This document shows positions 1 to 9,000 of a stretch of DNA of 64,000 bases, one piece after another. Source of the stretch: Selenomonadales bacterium 4137-cl (GTDB lineage: Bacteria; Bacillota; Negativicutes; Sporomusales; UBA7701); the NCBI GenBank assembly GCA_032334055.1, contig JAUOZS010000001.1, positions 3,119,501-3,183,500 of the forward strand, given 5' to 3'. Below the pieces are notes generated by a model. The model had not been told where the DNA came from. It did not search any database and worked only from the letters and a program-made list of their open reading frames with translations. Position 1 is the first letter of the stretch; each line of letters begins with the position of its first letter. Position numbers and translations under genes: made by a program.

Positions 1-709
1 GGTAACCAACTGCCTTCGCCACCTCGGCGCCGGGTATGGACACCGTCCAGTACTGGAGATCGGGCGGCGTGTATTTGTAACTATTATCCGTCACCGGCTG
101 AAAGTACGGCGTTGGGTGGGGAATCTCCTTCGGGAAACTCTCATCGCGGGTGGCGGAGATCTGGCCGTTGCTAGAACTGTAGATGGCGTTCACCAAGCTG
201 CCGGCATACAGCAGCAATTCGCCCCGGGTCGAGCGCACCGCCTCGCGGATGCGGTCGTTCACCCGCTCGGGAGCGTAAGCCTGCAGCTCCTCCTTGGACG
301 TACTCACGTCGGCGTCATGCAATCGCCGGATAGTACCGGCTTCGATGGCGTTCACCGTAAGCGTCCGGGACACGATCGCCTGGGCCCTCAAAGCCTCCTG
401 CGGCCAGTCGGGCTCCATCTCGCGGGCGATCACCCCTTCGAGATATTTCTCCAGCGGCATCCTTTCCCGGGTGCCGCGATCGTCCCGCCAGACGGTTATC
501 TCCGGCTCGGTCTTATACTTGGCCGCATCGAACTGCGGCACGCCTGGGATTGGCTCGGGCGCCGGGTTGAGCGGGGCCGGGGCTGGCGCCGGCGGCGGCT
601 CGCCCGGCTGCTTGGCGGCGGGAGGGCGTAAAAGCGTGTAAGCTCCCGCGATTACTGCTATGGCGACGACTGCGACAAGGGCGATATTGAAGTACGGTAA
701 TTTACGCAT
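1..709 (-). CDS. SpoIID/LytB-domain protein (3' end outside window)
   Basis: Read on the minus strand, 236 codons are visible and the frame runs off the window edge. An N-terminal membrane anchor (about residues 8-24) is followed by a Pro/Ala-rich linker (30-57) and then a SpoIID domain. The family signature YLEGVIAREMEP followed by WPQEALRAQAIVSRT (about 89-116) is clear. SpoIID/LytB proteins are lytic transglycosylases or amidase enhancers that act on peptidoglycan outside the membrane; SpoIID itself works in engulfment during sporulation. The start ATG at 709 has a GGTGGGAGG ribosome site directly upstream. It lies 40 bases after the VanW-like gene and is probably co-transcribed with it. 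Whether this is true SpoIID or a vegetative LytB-like paralogue cannot be decided from this fragment. Confidence 0.85.
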   Translation of the reverse strand, partial: MRKLPYFNIALVAVVAIAVIAGAYTLLRPPAAKQPGEPPPAPAPAPLNPAPEPIPGVPQFDAAKYKTEPEITVWRDDRGTRERMPLEKYLEGVIAREMEPDWPQEALRAQAIVSRTLTVNAIEAGTIRRLHDADVSTSKEELQAYAPERVNDRIREAVRSTRGELLLYAGSLVNAIYSSSNGQISATRDESFPKEIPHPTPYFQPVTDNSYKYTPPDLQYWTVSIPGAEVAKAVGY

Positions 710-749
710 CCTCCCACCTCGCGGATAGTATGGGCCGAAGCCGCCGCTC

Positions 750-1571
750 CTATGCGTCGCCGGGGAGGGCGAAAATATCGACCGCAAGTTTTTTTTCGGC
801 CACATAACAGCGCAGCACGAGGGTGCGGCGGCTCGTATTCACGAAGCGCAGATCCTTATCGGTATAGGTCGTCGCATCCCGGCCCGGCGGCACGTAACTC
901 ACCGGCCGCGAATGCGGATGCCGCTCCGTCACCCTCAGCCCGGCCGCCAGCACGGCGTTGTACAACGTGCTCGACACCTGACACATCCCGCCCCCGACCT
1001 CCTCCCCGTGCCCACCATCCACGAAAATTACCGCCGGCCGGAAGCCCCGCTCGCGCGTCGGTTCGCCGGTGCGGCTGTTGAACGAAAACTCCTCCCCGGC
1101 GGCGATCGCCGCGTTATTGAGCAACGCGGCCGTCAACCGGATATTCTCCATCCGTCCCGGGCTGGCGTCGAGAATGGTCGTCGCATACGAGCCGGCCGGC
1201 CGCGCGGCGGCGAGATCGGCGGCGGTCACGGCCGCCTCGAGCTCGCTGTACGCGGCCGGCAAGGCGCTGCCGGCGGGCGCGGCCAGCGCCGCCTCCGTAG
1301 TAGCGGTCACATCCAGCAGCCGGCCCGCCTTGTCGGGCATTACCGTTCCGTCCCCGTCGGCGAAACGGGCATTGACCGGCGGCTGATACCGCGCCGCCGC
1401 CAGGCCCTGCAGGGCCGCCGCCACACCGTCCCGCGCCAGGCCGCCGACGTCCACCCCCTCGACGGTAACCGCCGCCGCCACGCGGGGCCCGGGCTTCGGG
1501 GCCGGCTGCAAACCGCAGGCGACCGTCAGAAAAGCGCCGAGAATACCCGCAAATACCAGTGCCTTCCTCAC
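750..1571 (-). CDS. VanW-family lipoprotein
   Basis: The protein has 273 residues starting from GTG at 1571, chosen because GGGAGGAG lies seven bases upstream; a longer frame to 1631 has no such site. The N-terminus is a lipoprotein signal (MRKALVFAGILGAFLTVAC, lipid-bearing Cys at 19). The second half is a VanW domain with the typical GMCQVSSTLYNAVL and ERHPHSRPVSYVPPGRDA segments. VanW proteins are found near cell-wall and vancomycin-resistance genes but have no settled activity. The neighbours are SpoIID/LytB downstream and a Mur-ligase-like gene transcribed divergently, which supports an envelope role. Function beyond that is unknown. Confidence 0.85.
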   Translation of the reverse strand: MRKALVFAGILGAFLTVACGLQPAPKPGPRVAAAVTVEGVDVGGLARDGVAAALQGLAAARYQPPVNARFADGDGTVMPDKAGRLLDVTATTEAALAAPAGSALPAAYSELEAAVTAADLAAARPAGSYATTILDASPGRMENIRLTAALLNNAAIAAGEEFSFNSRTGEPTRERGFRPAVIFVDGGHGEEVGGGMCQVSSTLYNAVLAAGLRVTERHPHSRPVSYVPPGRDATTYTDKDLRFVNTSRRTLVLRCYVAEKKLAVDIFALPGDA

Positions 1572-1691
1572 CGTATCTCCTCCCGCAAGCGAACTGACTT
1601 TAGTATCGGCCGCAGAAAAGCTTTTACTCACCTATCGCCGGCGAGCCCCATAAAATATAGCGCTGATTACGACTGCTGGGGAGGATAAAAA

Positions 1692-3167
1692 GTGGAACTC
1701 TTCGACCGGATACTCGCGTCCGCGGCCGGCATAACCTGCGACTCCCGCCAGGTTGCGCCCGGCTTCATCTTCGTCGCCGTCCGCGGCTCCAGCCGCGACG
1801 GCAATACATACGCGGCCGACGCCGCCGCCCGCGGCGCCGTCGCCATAGTCAGCGACCGCCCCGCCAGCCTGCCCGCCCTCGCCGCGCCGGTCGTCGCCGT
1901 GCCCGACGCCCGCCGCGCCCTCGGCGAGCTCGCCGCCCGCTTCCACCGCCACCCCTCCCGGTCGCTCTCCCTCATCGGCGTCACCGGCACCAACGGCAAA
2001 ACGACCGTCACCTTCATGCTTGACCACATCTTCCGCCACGCCGGCCTGCGCTCCGGCCTCATCGGCACCGTCTGCGTCCGGGCGGGCGACCGCGTCCACC
2101 CCAGCGCCCTCACCACCCCTGACGCCGCCAGCCTCCAGACCTACCTCGCGGCCATGCGCGACACCGGCGTCAGCCACGCCGCCATGGAAGTCTCCGCCCA
2201 GGGCATCGACCAGGGCCGGGTGGACGACGTAACCTTCGCCTGCGGCGTCATCACCAACATCAGCCCCGACCACCTCGACTTCCCCGGCGGCTTCGACGCC
2301 TATTGCGCCGCCAAACAGGGCTTTCCCGGCCTCCTCGGCCCGGCGGCCCCGCTCGTCGTCAACGCCGCCGACCCGCTCTGCCGGGTCCTGGCCGCCGCCC
2401 ACGACCCGGTCGTCGCCTGCGCCGTGGACGCGCCGGCCGACGTCGCCGCCCGCGTCACCGGCCTCGCCGGCGGCGGCAGCCGCTTCGTCCTCGCCTTCAC
2501 CCGCCCCCTTCCCGGCTGCGGCCCTGCGCCCGGCGAGCTCGCCGTCACCCTGCCGCTCCCCGGCCGGCACAACATCGAAAACGCCCTAATGGCGGCGACC
2601 GCCGCCGCCCTGTGCGGCATAGCCCCCGCAACGGCCGCCGCCGCGCTCGCCTCCTTCCGGGGCGTCCCGCGCCGGTTCGCCGTCTCGCGCCTCGCCGGCC
2701 TCACCGTCGTCGACGACACCGCCCTCAACCCGGCCAGCATCGACGCCGTCTTCCACACCCTGGCCGCCTTTAGCCGCCGCCGCCTGGTGGTCGCCTTCGC
2801 CATCCGCGGCCGCCGCGGCCCGGCCATCAACACCGCCTGCGCCGACGCCCTCGCCCGCTGGTGGCGCGCGGCGCCCTTCACCCTCATCGTCACCGCCGCC
2901 GCCGGCAGCGTAAGCGCCGCCGACACCGTCGCCGGCGACGAAAAGAGCGCCTTCTGCGAGGCGCTCGGTAAAGCCAAAGTGGGCTATATTTTCCGCGAAA
3001 CACTGGCCGCCGCCATGGAAGCCGCCGCCGATGCCGCCGGCCCCGGCGACCTTGTCACCCTGCTCGGCGCCCAAGGCATGGACGACGGCTACCGCCTGCT
3101 GCGCCGCCTGCTCACCGGCACGACGACCGCCCAGCCCGGCACGGCGGCCGCCGGCTGCCCGGCGTAG
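1692..3167 (+). CDS. MurE-like Mur ligase, divergent active site
   Basis: A 491-residue Mur-ligase protein starting at GTG 1692, ten bases after GGGGAGG. The three-domain layout is visible: the N-terminal UDP-MurNAc-type domain (CDSRQVAPGFIFVAVRG), the ATPase P-loop GVTGTNGKTT at about 96-105, and the central block SPDHLDFPGGFDAYCAAK with the Lys that is carbamoylated in MurE. It departs from true MurE in two places. The DYAHTPD region reads DDTALNPAS, and the C-terminal domain shows no DNPR motif, which binds diaminopimelate or lysine (the equivalent stretch reads TAAAGSVSAAD). It is therefore best called a MurE paralogue that may ligate another substrate. It stands alone, divergent from the VanW/SpoIID pair, and not in a dcw cluster. 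Confidence 0.8.
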   Translation: MELFDRILASAAGITCDSRQVAPGFIFVAVRGSSRDGNTYAADAAARGAVAIVSDRPASLPALAAPVVAVPDARRALGELAARFHRHPSRSLSLIGVTGTNGKTTVTFMLDHIFRHAGLRSGLIGTVCVRAGDRVHPSALTTPDAASLQTYLAAMRDTGVSHAAMEVSAQGIDQGRVDDVTFACGVITNISPDHLDFPGGFDAYCAAKQGFPGLLGPAAPLVVNAADPLCRVLAAAHDPVVACAVDAPADVAARVTGLAGGGSRFVLAFTRPLPGCGPAPGELAVTLPLPGRHNIENALMAATAAALCGIAPATAAAALASFRGVPRRFAVSRLAGLTVVDDTALNPASIDAVFHTLAAFSRRRLVVAFAIRGRRGPAINTACADALARWWRAAPFTLIVTAAAGSVSAADTVAGDEKSAFCEALGKAKVGYIFRETLAAAMEAAADAAGPGDLVTLLGAQGMDDGYRLLRRLLTGTTTAQPGTAAAGCPA

Positions 3168-3188
3168 CCGGCCGCGCACCGCCGGCCG

Positions 3189-3791
3189 TCAGGGCGCTTT
3201 GGGCGGCGGCGGTTTGGGCTCCTTCCGGACATAGCCGGTGAAAATCGACTGCAGCTTGGCCGGCGACTCGGTGAAAACAAGGTACAGATGGAAAGGCACG
3301 GAGGCGGCAAAAAAGGCGGCCACGAAAAAGTGGGCGCTGCGGATGGCGTTCAGCCCGCCCAGCAGGCGCTGCAGGCGGGTACTATCATCCGGGAACAACA
3401 GGGCCGCGCCGGTGACCGCGGCCACGATCACCACCAGCCCCCAGGCGGTGAACAGCGCCTTCTGGCCGGGGTTGTAACGGCCGAAATTGGGATGGTTGGC
3501 GGTCACGAACAGGTAATAGCGCAGGAAACTGCGGACATTCGCCCAATCCCCCGGCAGCAGCAGAACCTCGGTGTACTTGCCGGTGCGGACGTAGTAATAA
3601 ATATGCAAAATCAGATTGACGACAAGGGCGGCCGCGGCCACGCCGTGGAACTCGCGCATCATACTCATCGGCAGGCGCAGCCACGCCGGCGGCTCGTGCA
3701 TGTACAGGCCGGTCGCCAGCAGCGTCATCACCGCCGCGAACATCACCCAGTGGAAAATCCGTACCGGCAGGGGATGGAGCAGCAGCTTCAC
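3189..3791 (-). CDS. cytochrome b/b561-type membrane subunit
   Basis: A 200-residue protein with four hydrophobic helices and His residues placed as in formate dehydrogenase gamma or thiosulfate-reductase cytochrome b subunits: HPLPVRIFHW at the start of helix 1, REFHG and LILHIYYY in helix 2, and AHFFVAAFF/VPFHLYLVF in helix 4. Such subunits bind two b-type hemes and pass electrons between the quinone pool and a periplasmic or cytoplasmic partner. No catalytic partner lies nearby; the only co-transcribed gene is the unknown protein whose stop overlaps this start (ATGA at 3788-3791). A Pro/Lys-rich tail ends the protein. The partner enzyme is unknown. Confidence 0.75.
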   Translation of the reverse strand: MKLLLHPLPVRIFHWVMFAAVMTLLATGLYMHEPPAWLRLPMSMMREFHGVAAAALVVNLILHIYYYVRTGKYTEVLLLPGDWANVRSFLRYYLFVTANHPNFGRYNPGQKALFTAWGLVVIVAAVTGAALLFPDDSTRLQRLLGGLNAIRSAHFFVAAFFAASVPFHLYLVFTESPAKLQSIFTGYVRKEPKPPPPKAP

Positions 3792-4192
3792 CGCAAAAAC
3801 TTCACCGTCATATCCGGCAGATGCTTCAGCATCGCGGGGAACGGATCGGCCATGATCGCGGCCTCGTCGCCGATGATCCTCTCCAGGCTGGACCGCTCGA
3901 TGACCATGTACGGCTTGATCGTGCCCACATAGGGCAACTGCACGCCTGATTCCAGCCTACCCGGCTCGGCATGGGTGATCTCCACGCCGCTGACATGCAG
4001 GGTATACTCGCCGGCCACCCGCCCGCCCTCGGTCACCTGAACGCCGAACTTGCTCTCCTTGCCGGCCATCGCGGCGCTCGCCATGCCGAAGAGATACGGA
4101 TGCTTGTCGCGAAACGTCGCGGTCAGCCTGTTGCGGAACGGCACCAGTCCCTCGATCACCAGCCTGTCAATCTCGCTCATCGTCGCCTGCAT
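3788..4192 (-). CDS. conserved hypothetical protein, cytochrome b partner
   Basis: A 134-residue soluble protein with no signal peptide. The start ATG at 4192 is supported by AAGGGGG seven bases upstream. I do not recognise the family with confidence. The mix of VTEGGRVAGEYTLHV strands and a C-terminal helical segment is loosely like small lipid- or sterol-carrier (SCP2-like) folds, which is a guess. It overlaps the downstream cytochrome b gene by four bases, so translation is probably coupled and the two products are likely to work together. Confidence 0.6.
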   Translation of the reverse strand: MQATMSEIDRLVIEGLVPFRNRLTATFRDKHPYLFGMASAAMAGKESKFGVQVTEGGRVAGEYTLHVSGVEITHAEPGRLESGVQLPYVGTIKPYMVIERSSLERIIGDEAAIMADPFPAMLKHLPDMTVKFLR

Positions 4193-4265
4193 ATAAAAAC
4201 CCCCTTATTATGCTTTCCCCTCCAGTATCCCTTCCCTCCCGCCGCATTATTCCCCTCAAAGCGCA

Positions 4266-4298
4266 AAACCCCCTCGCCCTTTCCGGGCAAGGGGGTTT
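4266..4298 (-). terminator. rho-independent terminator of the amidase gene
   Basis: Inverted repeat AAACCCCCTCGCCC / GGGCAAGGGGGTTT around a TTTCC loop, one mismatch, ending in TTTT on the minus strand, six bases after the amidase stop. Confidence 0.8.
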
Positions 4299-4303
4299 GT
4301 CGT

Positions 4304-5779
4304 TCACGACAACAGCGGTGTGCTAAGCGGCAGCCGCCGCACAGTCTCCATCTGTTCGAAAGCGTGGGCCAGCCTTACCAGCAGCCGCTCGCTCCACGGC
4401 CGCCCGAGCAGCTCCACGCCCACCGGCACGCCCAGCGGCGCCGTAGCCGTCGGCCGCGAAAATCCTCCCGGCACGACCACAGCCGGGAAGCCAGTCACCG
4501 CCCCCACCACGCCGTTGCGGTCCGCCTGCGGCTCGCCCACCGGCACCACCAGGCGTTTCTGGTGGGGATACACCAGCGCGTCCAGCCGGTGGCGGGCCAA
4601 CAGCTCCATCACCGTCTGCCGCAGGGCGTCCCGCGCCACAAGCCGGCGGCGGTACTCGTCCACATCGCCGGCCACGGCCAGCGCCTGCCTGATATTATCC
4701 GCGATACCCGGATGGAACCTGCCGCCGGCGGCCACCTCGGCCAATGACTTCACCGGCAGCGCCGCGGCCGGATCGGCCAGATAGGCGCTCAGGTCGCGGG
4801 CGAACTCGTGGACATGCACGCTCGTCTCGGCGATCAGCCGCGCCGCGTCGAGCGCTGGGTGACTCACCGTCACCAGCGTCGCGCCGCCTTCCCGCAGCCT
4901 GGCGAGGGCGGCGTCCATCACCGCGTTCACCTCGCGGTGGGCCTCGTCGCCGCCGAACAGCGTCTCCACCACCCCCAGCCGCGCCCCCCGCAGGCCGTCC
5001 CCGGCGGGCTGCCAACCGTCGACCGCTTCCTGGCCGACGCTCCACGCGGTCACGGGGTCCGCTTCGTCATAGCCGGCAATCACGCCCAGCACCCTCGCCG
5101 CGTCGGCCACCGTATACGCCAGCGGGCCGGCGGTATCCTGGGTGAGCGCGTACGGCACTATCCCCGTGCGACTGACCATCCCGAGGGTCGGCTTGATGCC
5201 GGCCAGCCCGTTCGCCGAAGCCGGCGAACGCACCGAATTGACGGTATCCGTCCCCAGGCCGGCGAGCCCGAATGCCGCCGCCAGGCCGGCGCCCGTGCCG
5301 CCGCTCGAACCTCCGGGCGTGCGGGTGAGATCGTACGGATTGAGCGTCTGCCCGCCGAGCGAACTGACCGTCTCCCCCCAGACCGCGAACTCGTGCAGAT
5401 TCACCTTGGCAAGGATTATCGCCCCCGCCGCCCGCAGCCGGGCAACCACAAAGGCGTCGGCGCGCGGCCGGTAGCCTTCCAGGCTGAGCGACCCGGCCGT
5501 CGTCGGCATATCATAAGTGCTGATATTGTCCTTGAGCAGCACCGGCACCCCATGAAGCGGTCCGGTCAGGCCCCGCCGCCGCAGCCTGGCGTCCAGCTCG
5601 TCGGCGGCCTCCGGCGCCCGCGGGTTGACTGCGATCACCGCGTTCACCGCCGGCCCCCGCTTGTCGTAGGCCGCTATCCGCGCCAGATACGCCTGCACCA
5701 GCTCGCGGGCCGTAATCTCCCCGGCCAGCAGCGCGGCATGATAAGACTCGATCGTCGCGGTCTCGATGGAGAAAGCCAT
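4304..5779 (-). CDS. amidase (amidase-signature family)
   Basis: 491 residues from ATG 5779, which follows a GGAGGAGGGA site; the longer frame to 5911 runs into a repeat and was not used. The Ser-cisSer-Lys triad of the amidase-signature family is visible: Lys in HGVPVLLKDNIS, the cis-Ser in PGGSSGGTGAG, and the nucleophile Ser in GTDTVNSVRSPAS. The usual GG before the nucleophile is VN, which also occurs in some peptide-amidase-like members. These enzymes hydrolyse amides (peptide amides, nitrile-derived amides, Glu-tRNA amidation in GatA). It is monocistronic with its own terminator and has no GatB/GatC nearby, so it is a catabolic amidase of unknown substrate. Confidence 0.85.
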   Translation of the reverse strand: MAFSIETATIESYHAALLAGEITARELVQAYLARIAAYDKRGPAVNAVIAVNPRAPEAADELDARLRRRGLTGPLHGVPVLLKDNISTYDMPTTAGSLSLEGYRPRADAFVVARLRAAGAIILAKVNLHEFAVWGETVSSLGGQTLNPYDLTRTPGGSSGGTGAGLAAAFGLAGLGTDTVNSVRSPASANGLAGIKPTLGMVSRTGIVPYALTQDTAGPLAYTVADAARVLGVIAGYDEADPVTAWSVGQEAVDGWQPAGDGLRGARLGVVETLFGGDEAHREVNAVMDAALARLREGGATLVTVSHPALDAARLIAETSVHVHEFARDLSAYLADPAAALPVKSLAEVAAGGRFHPGIADNIRQALAVAGDVDEYRRRLVARDALRQTVMELLARHRLDALVYPHQKRLVVPVGEPQADRNGVVGAVTGFPAVVVPGGFSRPTATAPLGVPVGVELLGRPWSERLLVRLAHAFEQMETVRRLPLSTPLLS

Positions 5780-5802
5780 ATCCGTCCCTCCTCCGCCTGG
5801 CC

Positions 5803-6010
5803 GCGGAAATGTCAATCGCAAGCTAGCATGGCGGAGGATGTTACGCGCTGTTGACGCAGCTTGCCGTACGAGACCGTACGCCCGGCCAGGGACGGCCGGG
5901 CGAGGCGACAACGGGCATGGACGCCCGTTTGGCGCCGGTACGGCTTGAGTCGGCGCAAATCATACAGCGCGTTCATCCGTAGACGCGTATGCGGCGATTG
6001 ACATTTCCGC
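5803..6010. repeat. family II foldback element, copy 1
   Basis: A ~208-bp intergenic element between purL (stop at 6026) and the amidase start. The ends form a perfect 17-bp inverted repeat, GCGGAAATGTCAATCGC (5803-5819) against its complement (5994-6010). Inside are two hairpins with six-base loops: CCCGGCC/GGCCGGG and AACGGGC/GCCCGTT. The inner ~165 bp (5830-5994) match, in inverted orientation, the copy at 43156-43367. Confidence 0.85.
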
Positions 6011-6025
6011 CCCGAGCTACTTACT

Positions 6026-9000
6026 TCACCTAAAATACTTCACGCCCGACGCGAATATCCCCTGCTCCTTCGCGCCCGGCACATTAACCGCCACATACGG
6101 CCCCGTCCGCTCCGAATGGGCCATCTTGCCGAAAATGCGGCCGTCGGGGCTGGTAATGCCCTCCACCGCGGCGATCGAGCCGTTGGGGTTGAAGCGGATA
6201 TCGTTCGACGGCTTGCCATCCAAATCGACGTACTGAGTGGCGATCTGGCCGCCGGCGATCAACTGGTCCACCACAGCCGGCGGGGCGATGAACCGCCCTT
6301 CCCCGTGCGACACCGCGATCGTATGAATATCGCCCACCGCCGCGTCCGCCAGCCACGGCGAAAGGACGGATGCCACCCGCGTCCTCACCAGGCAGGCCAC
6401 ATGGCGGCCGATCTGGTTGAAAGTCAGCGTCGGGTCGGCCTCGCCCAGCTCGTCCACGATCCGGCCGTAAGGCAGCAGCCCCAGCTTGATGAGCGCCTGG
6501 AAACCGTTGCACACCCCCAGCATCAGCCCGTCACGCCGTTCGAGGAAGGCGGTCGTCGCCTCCCGCACCCGCGGGTTGCGGAACACGGTCGCGATGAACT
6601 TCGCCGACCCGTCCGGCTCGTCGCCGGCGCTGAAGCCGCCCGGCAGCATGACGATCTGGCTGCGGCCGATCCCGTCCACCAGCGCGGCCACCGACTCCTC
6701 GACATCGGACGCCGTCAGGTTGCGGAACACCAGCGTCTCCGCCAGCGCCCCCGCCTTGACGAACACCCGCGCGCTGTCGTACTCGCAGTTGGTGCCCGGG
6801 AAAACGGGTATAAACACCCGCGGCTTGGCCACGCTCACCGCCGGCCTGACTCCGCTGCGCTTCGTATGGCTGCCCGCCGGCGGCGGCGGGGCGCCGCACT
6901 CCTGGGCGCGGGTCGGGAAAATGCTCTCCAGCGGCCTCTCCCACGCGGCAAAAGCCTCGTCGAGCGTGATCTCCGCCCCGCTGACGCATATCACCGGCCG
7001 CTCCTGGGTCCGCCCCAGCTCGCGCCAGCTCACGCCCGCCAAAGCGCCCGCCAGGTCGGTATCGCCCGGAAGCTCGAGGATCACCGCGCCGTAATCGGCC
7101 GCGAAAAGCTCGTCCGCCTTCACATCGGCGGCGAACGCAAACCCGATGTGGTTGCCGAACGCCATCTTGCTCACCGCCGCGGCCACCCCGCCCGCCTTCA
7201 CCGTATGCGATGCCAGCACCCGACCGGCCGTTATCAGCTCGTGGATCTTCGCGAAATTGGCCTTCAGGGCCGCGAAATCGGGCAGCTCATCCCCGTCCCG
7301 CGGCGCGGCGATCAGCACCACGGCGCTGCCGGCCCGCTTGAACTCCTGGGAAACCGCCCGCCTGACGTCCACCGGGCAGAGCGCGAACGCCACCAGCGTC
7401 GGCGGCACATTCAAATCCATAAAGGTCCCCGACATGCTGTCCTTGCCGCCGATCGCCGGCACGCCCAGCTCCTTCTGGGCGCGATACGCCCCCAGCAGCG
7501 CGCTGAACGGCTTGCCCCAGCGAACGGGGTCCCTGCCGAGCTTCTCGAAATACTCCTGCAGCGTCAGCCTGGCCGTCCGCCAGTCGCCGCCGAGGGCGAC
7601 CAGCTTGGTCACCGCCTCCACCACCGCATACAGCGCGCCGTGGAACGGGCTCCACTTGCCGATCAGCGGATTATAGCCGTAGGTCATGATCGTGCCCGTC
7701 GTCGTCTCGCCCTCCAGCACCGGCAGCTTGGCCACCGCGCCCTCCGCCGGGGTCGACTGGCGCACGCCCCCGTACGGCATCACCACCGTCGCCGCGCCGA
7801 TGCTGCTGTCGAACCGTTCCACCAGCCCCTTCTGGCTGGCAACGTTGAGATCGGCCAGATTAGCCAGCCACGCCGCCTTGAGATCGGCCTTATCTAGCAC
7901 CGCCGGCGTCGCGGCGAAAAAATCATCCTCCGGCGAAGGCGCCGCCACCGCCACCCGCGTCGTCTGGCGCACACCGCACGTATCGAGGAAATCGCGGCTG
8001 ATATCGACGATCGCCTGGCCGCGCCAGCGCATCACCAGCCGCCGGTCGTCGGTCACCGTCGCCACCTGCGTCACCTCGAGATTCTCGGCGCGGGCGTACG
8101 CCGCGAATGCCGCGACGTCGGCCGCCGCCACCACCGCCGCCATCCGCTCCTGCGATTCGGAAATGGCCAGCTCGGTGCCGTCCAGACCCTCGTACTTCTT
8201 GGGCACGGCGTCGAGATTGATCGTCAGGCCGTCGGTCAGCTCGCCGATGGCCACCGACACCCCGCCGGCCCCGAAATCGTTGCACCGCTTTATCATCCGG
8301 CTGACCGCCGGGTGGCGGAACAGCCGCTGGATCTTGCGCTCGGTCGGCGGGTTGCCCTTCTGCACCTCCGCCCCGCAGCTCGCGAGCGACTCCTCGGTAT
8401 GCTCCTTCGACGAACCGGTCGCACCGCCGCAGCCGTCGCGGCCGGTGCGCCCGCCCACCAACAGCACCGCGTCGCCGGGGACCGGCTCCTGCCGGACCAC
8501 GTTCGCGCGCGGCGCCGCCCCGATAACCGCGCCAATCTCCATCCGCTTGGCCACGAAACCCTCGTCGTACACCTCGGCCACCTGGCCGGTGGCGAGGCCG
8601 ATCTGGTTGCCGTACGAGCTATAGCCCGTCGCGGCGGCGATGGTGATCTTGCGCTGAGGCAGCTTGCCGGGAAGGGTATCGGCGACCGGCGTGCGGGGGT
8701 CGCCGCTGCCCGTCACCCTAAGGGCCAGGTAAACGTACGACCGGCCAGAAAGCGGATCGCGGATGGCGCCGCCCAGGCAGGTGGCCGCCCCGCCGAACGG
8801 CTCGATCTCGGTCGGGTGGTTATGGGTCTCGTTCTTGAACATCACCAGCCACTCTTCCGTGCGGCCGTCGATCTCCACCGGCACGACAATGCTGGCGGCG
8901 TTGATCTCCGCCGACTCCTCCAGGTCGTCCAGCAGCCCCTGCCGTTTGGCCTCCTTCATGGCGATCGTGGCGATATCCATCAGGCACAGCGGCTTCTGCG

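Noticed and set aside
116..641. Two plus-strand ORFs at the window start
   Set aside because: They are antisense to a clear SpoIID/LytB reading frame that is open at the left edge.
6116..7897. 593-codon plus-strand ORF
   Set aside because: Exactly antisense to purL; Arg/His/Gln-rich product with no domains. It arises from GC-rich codon bias.
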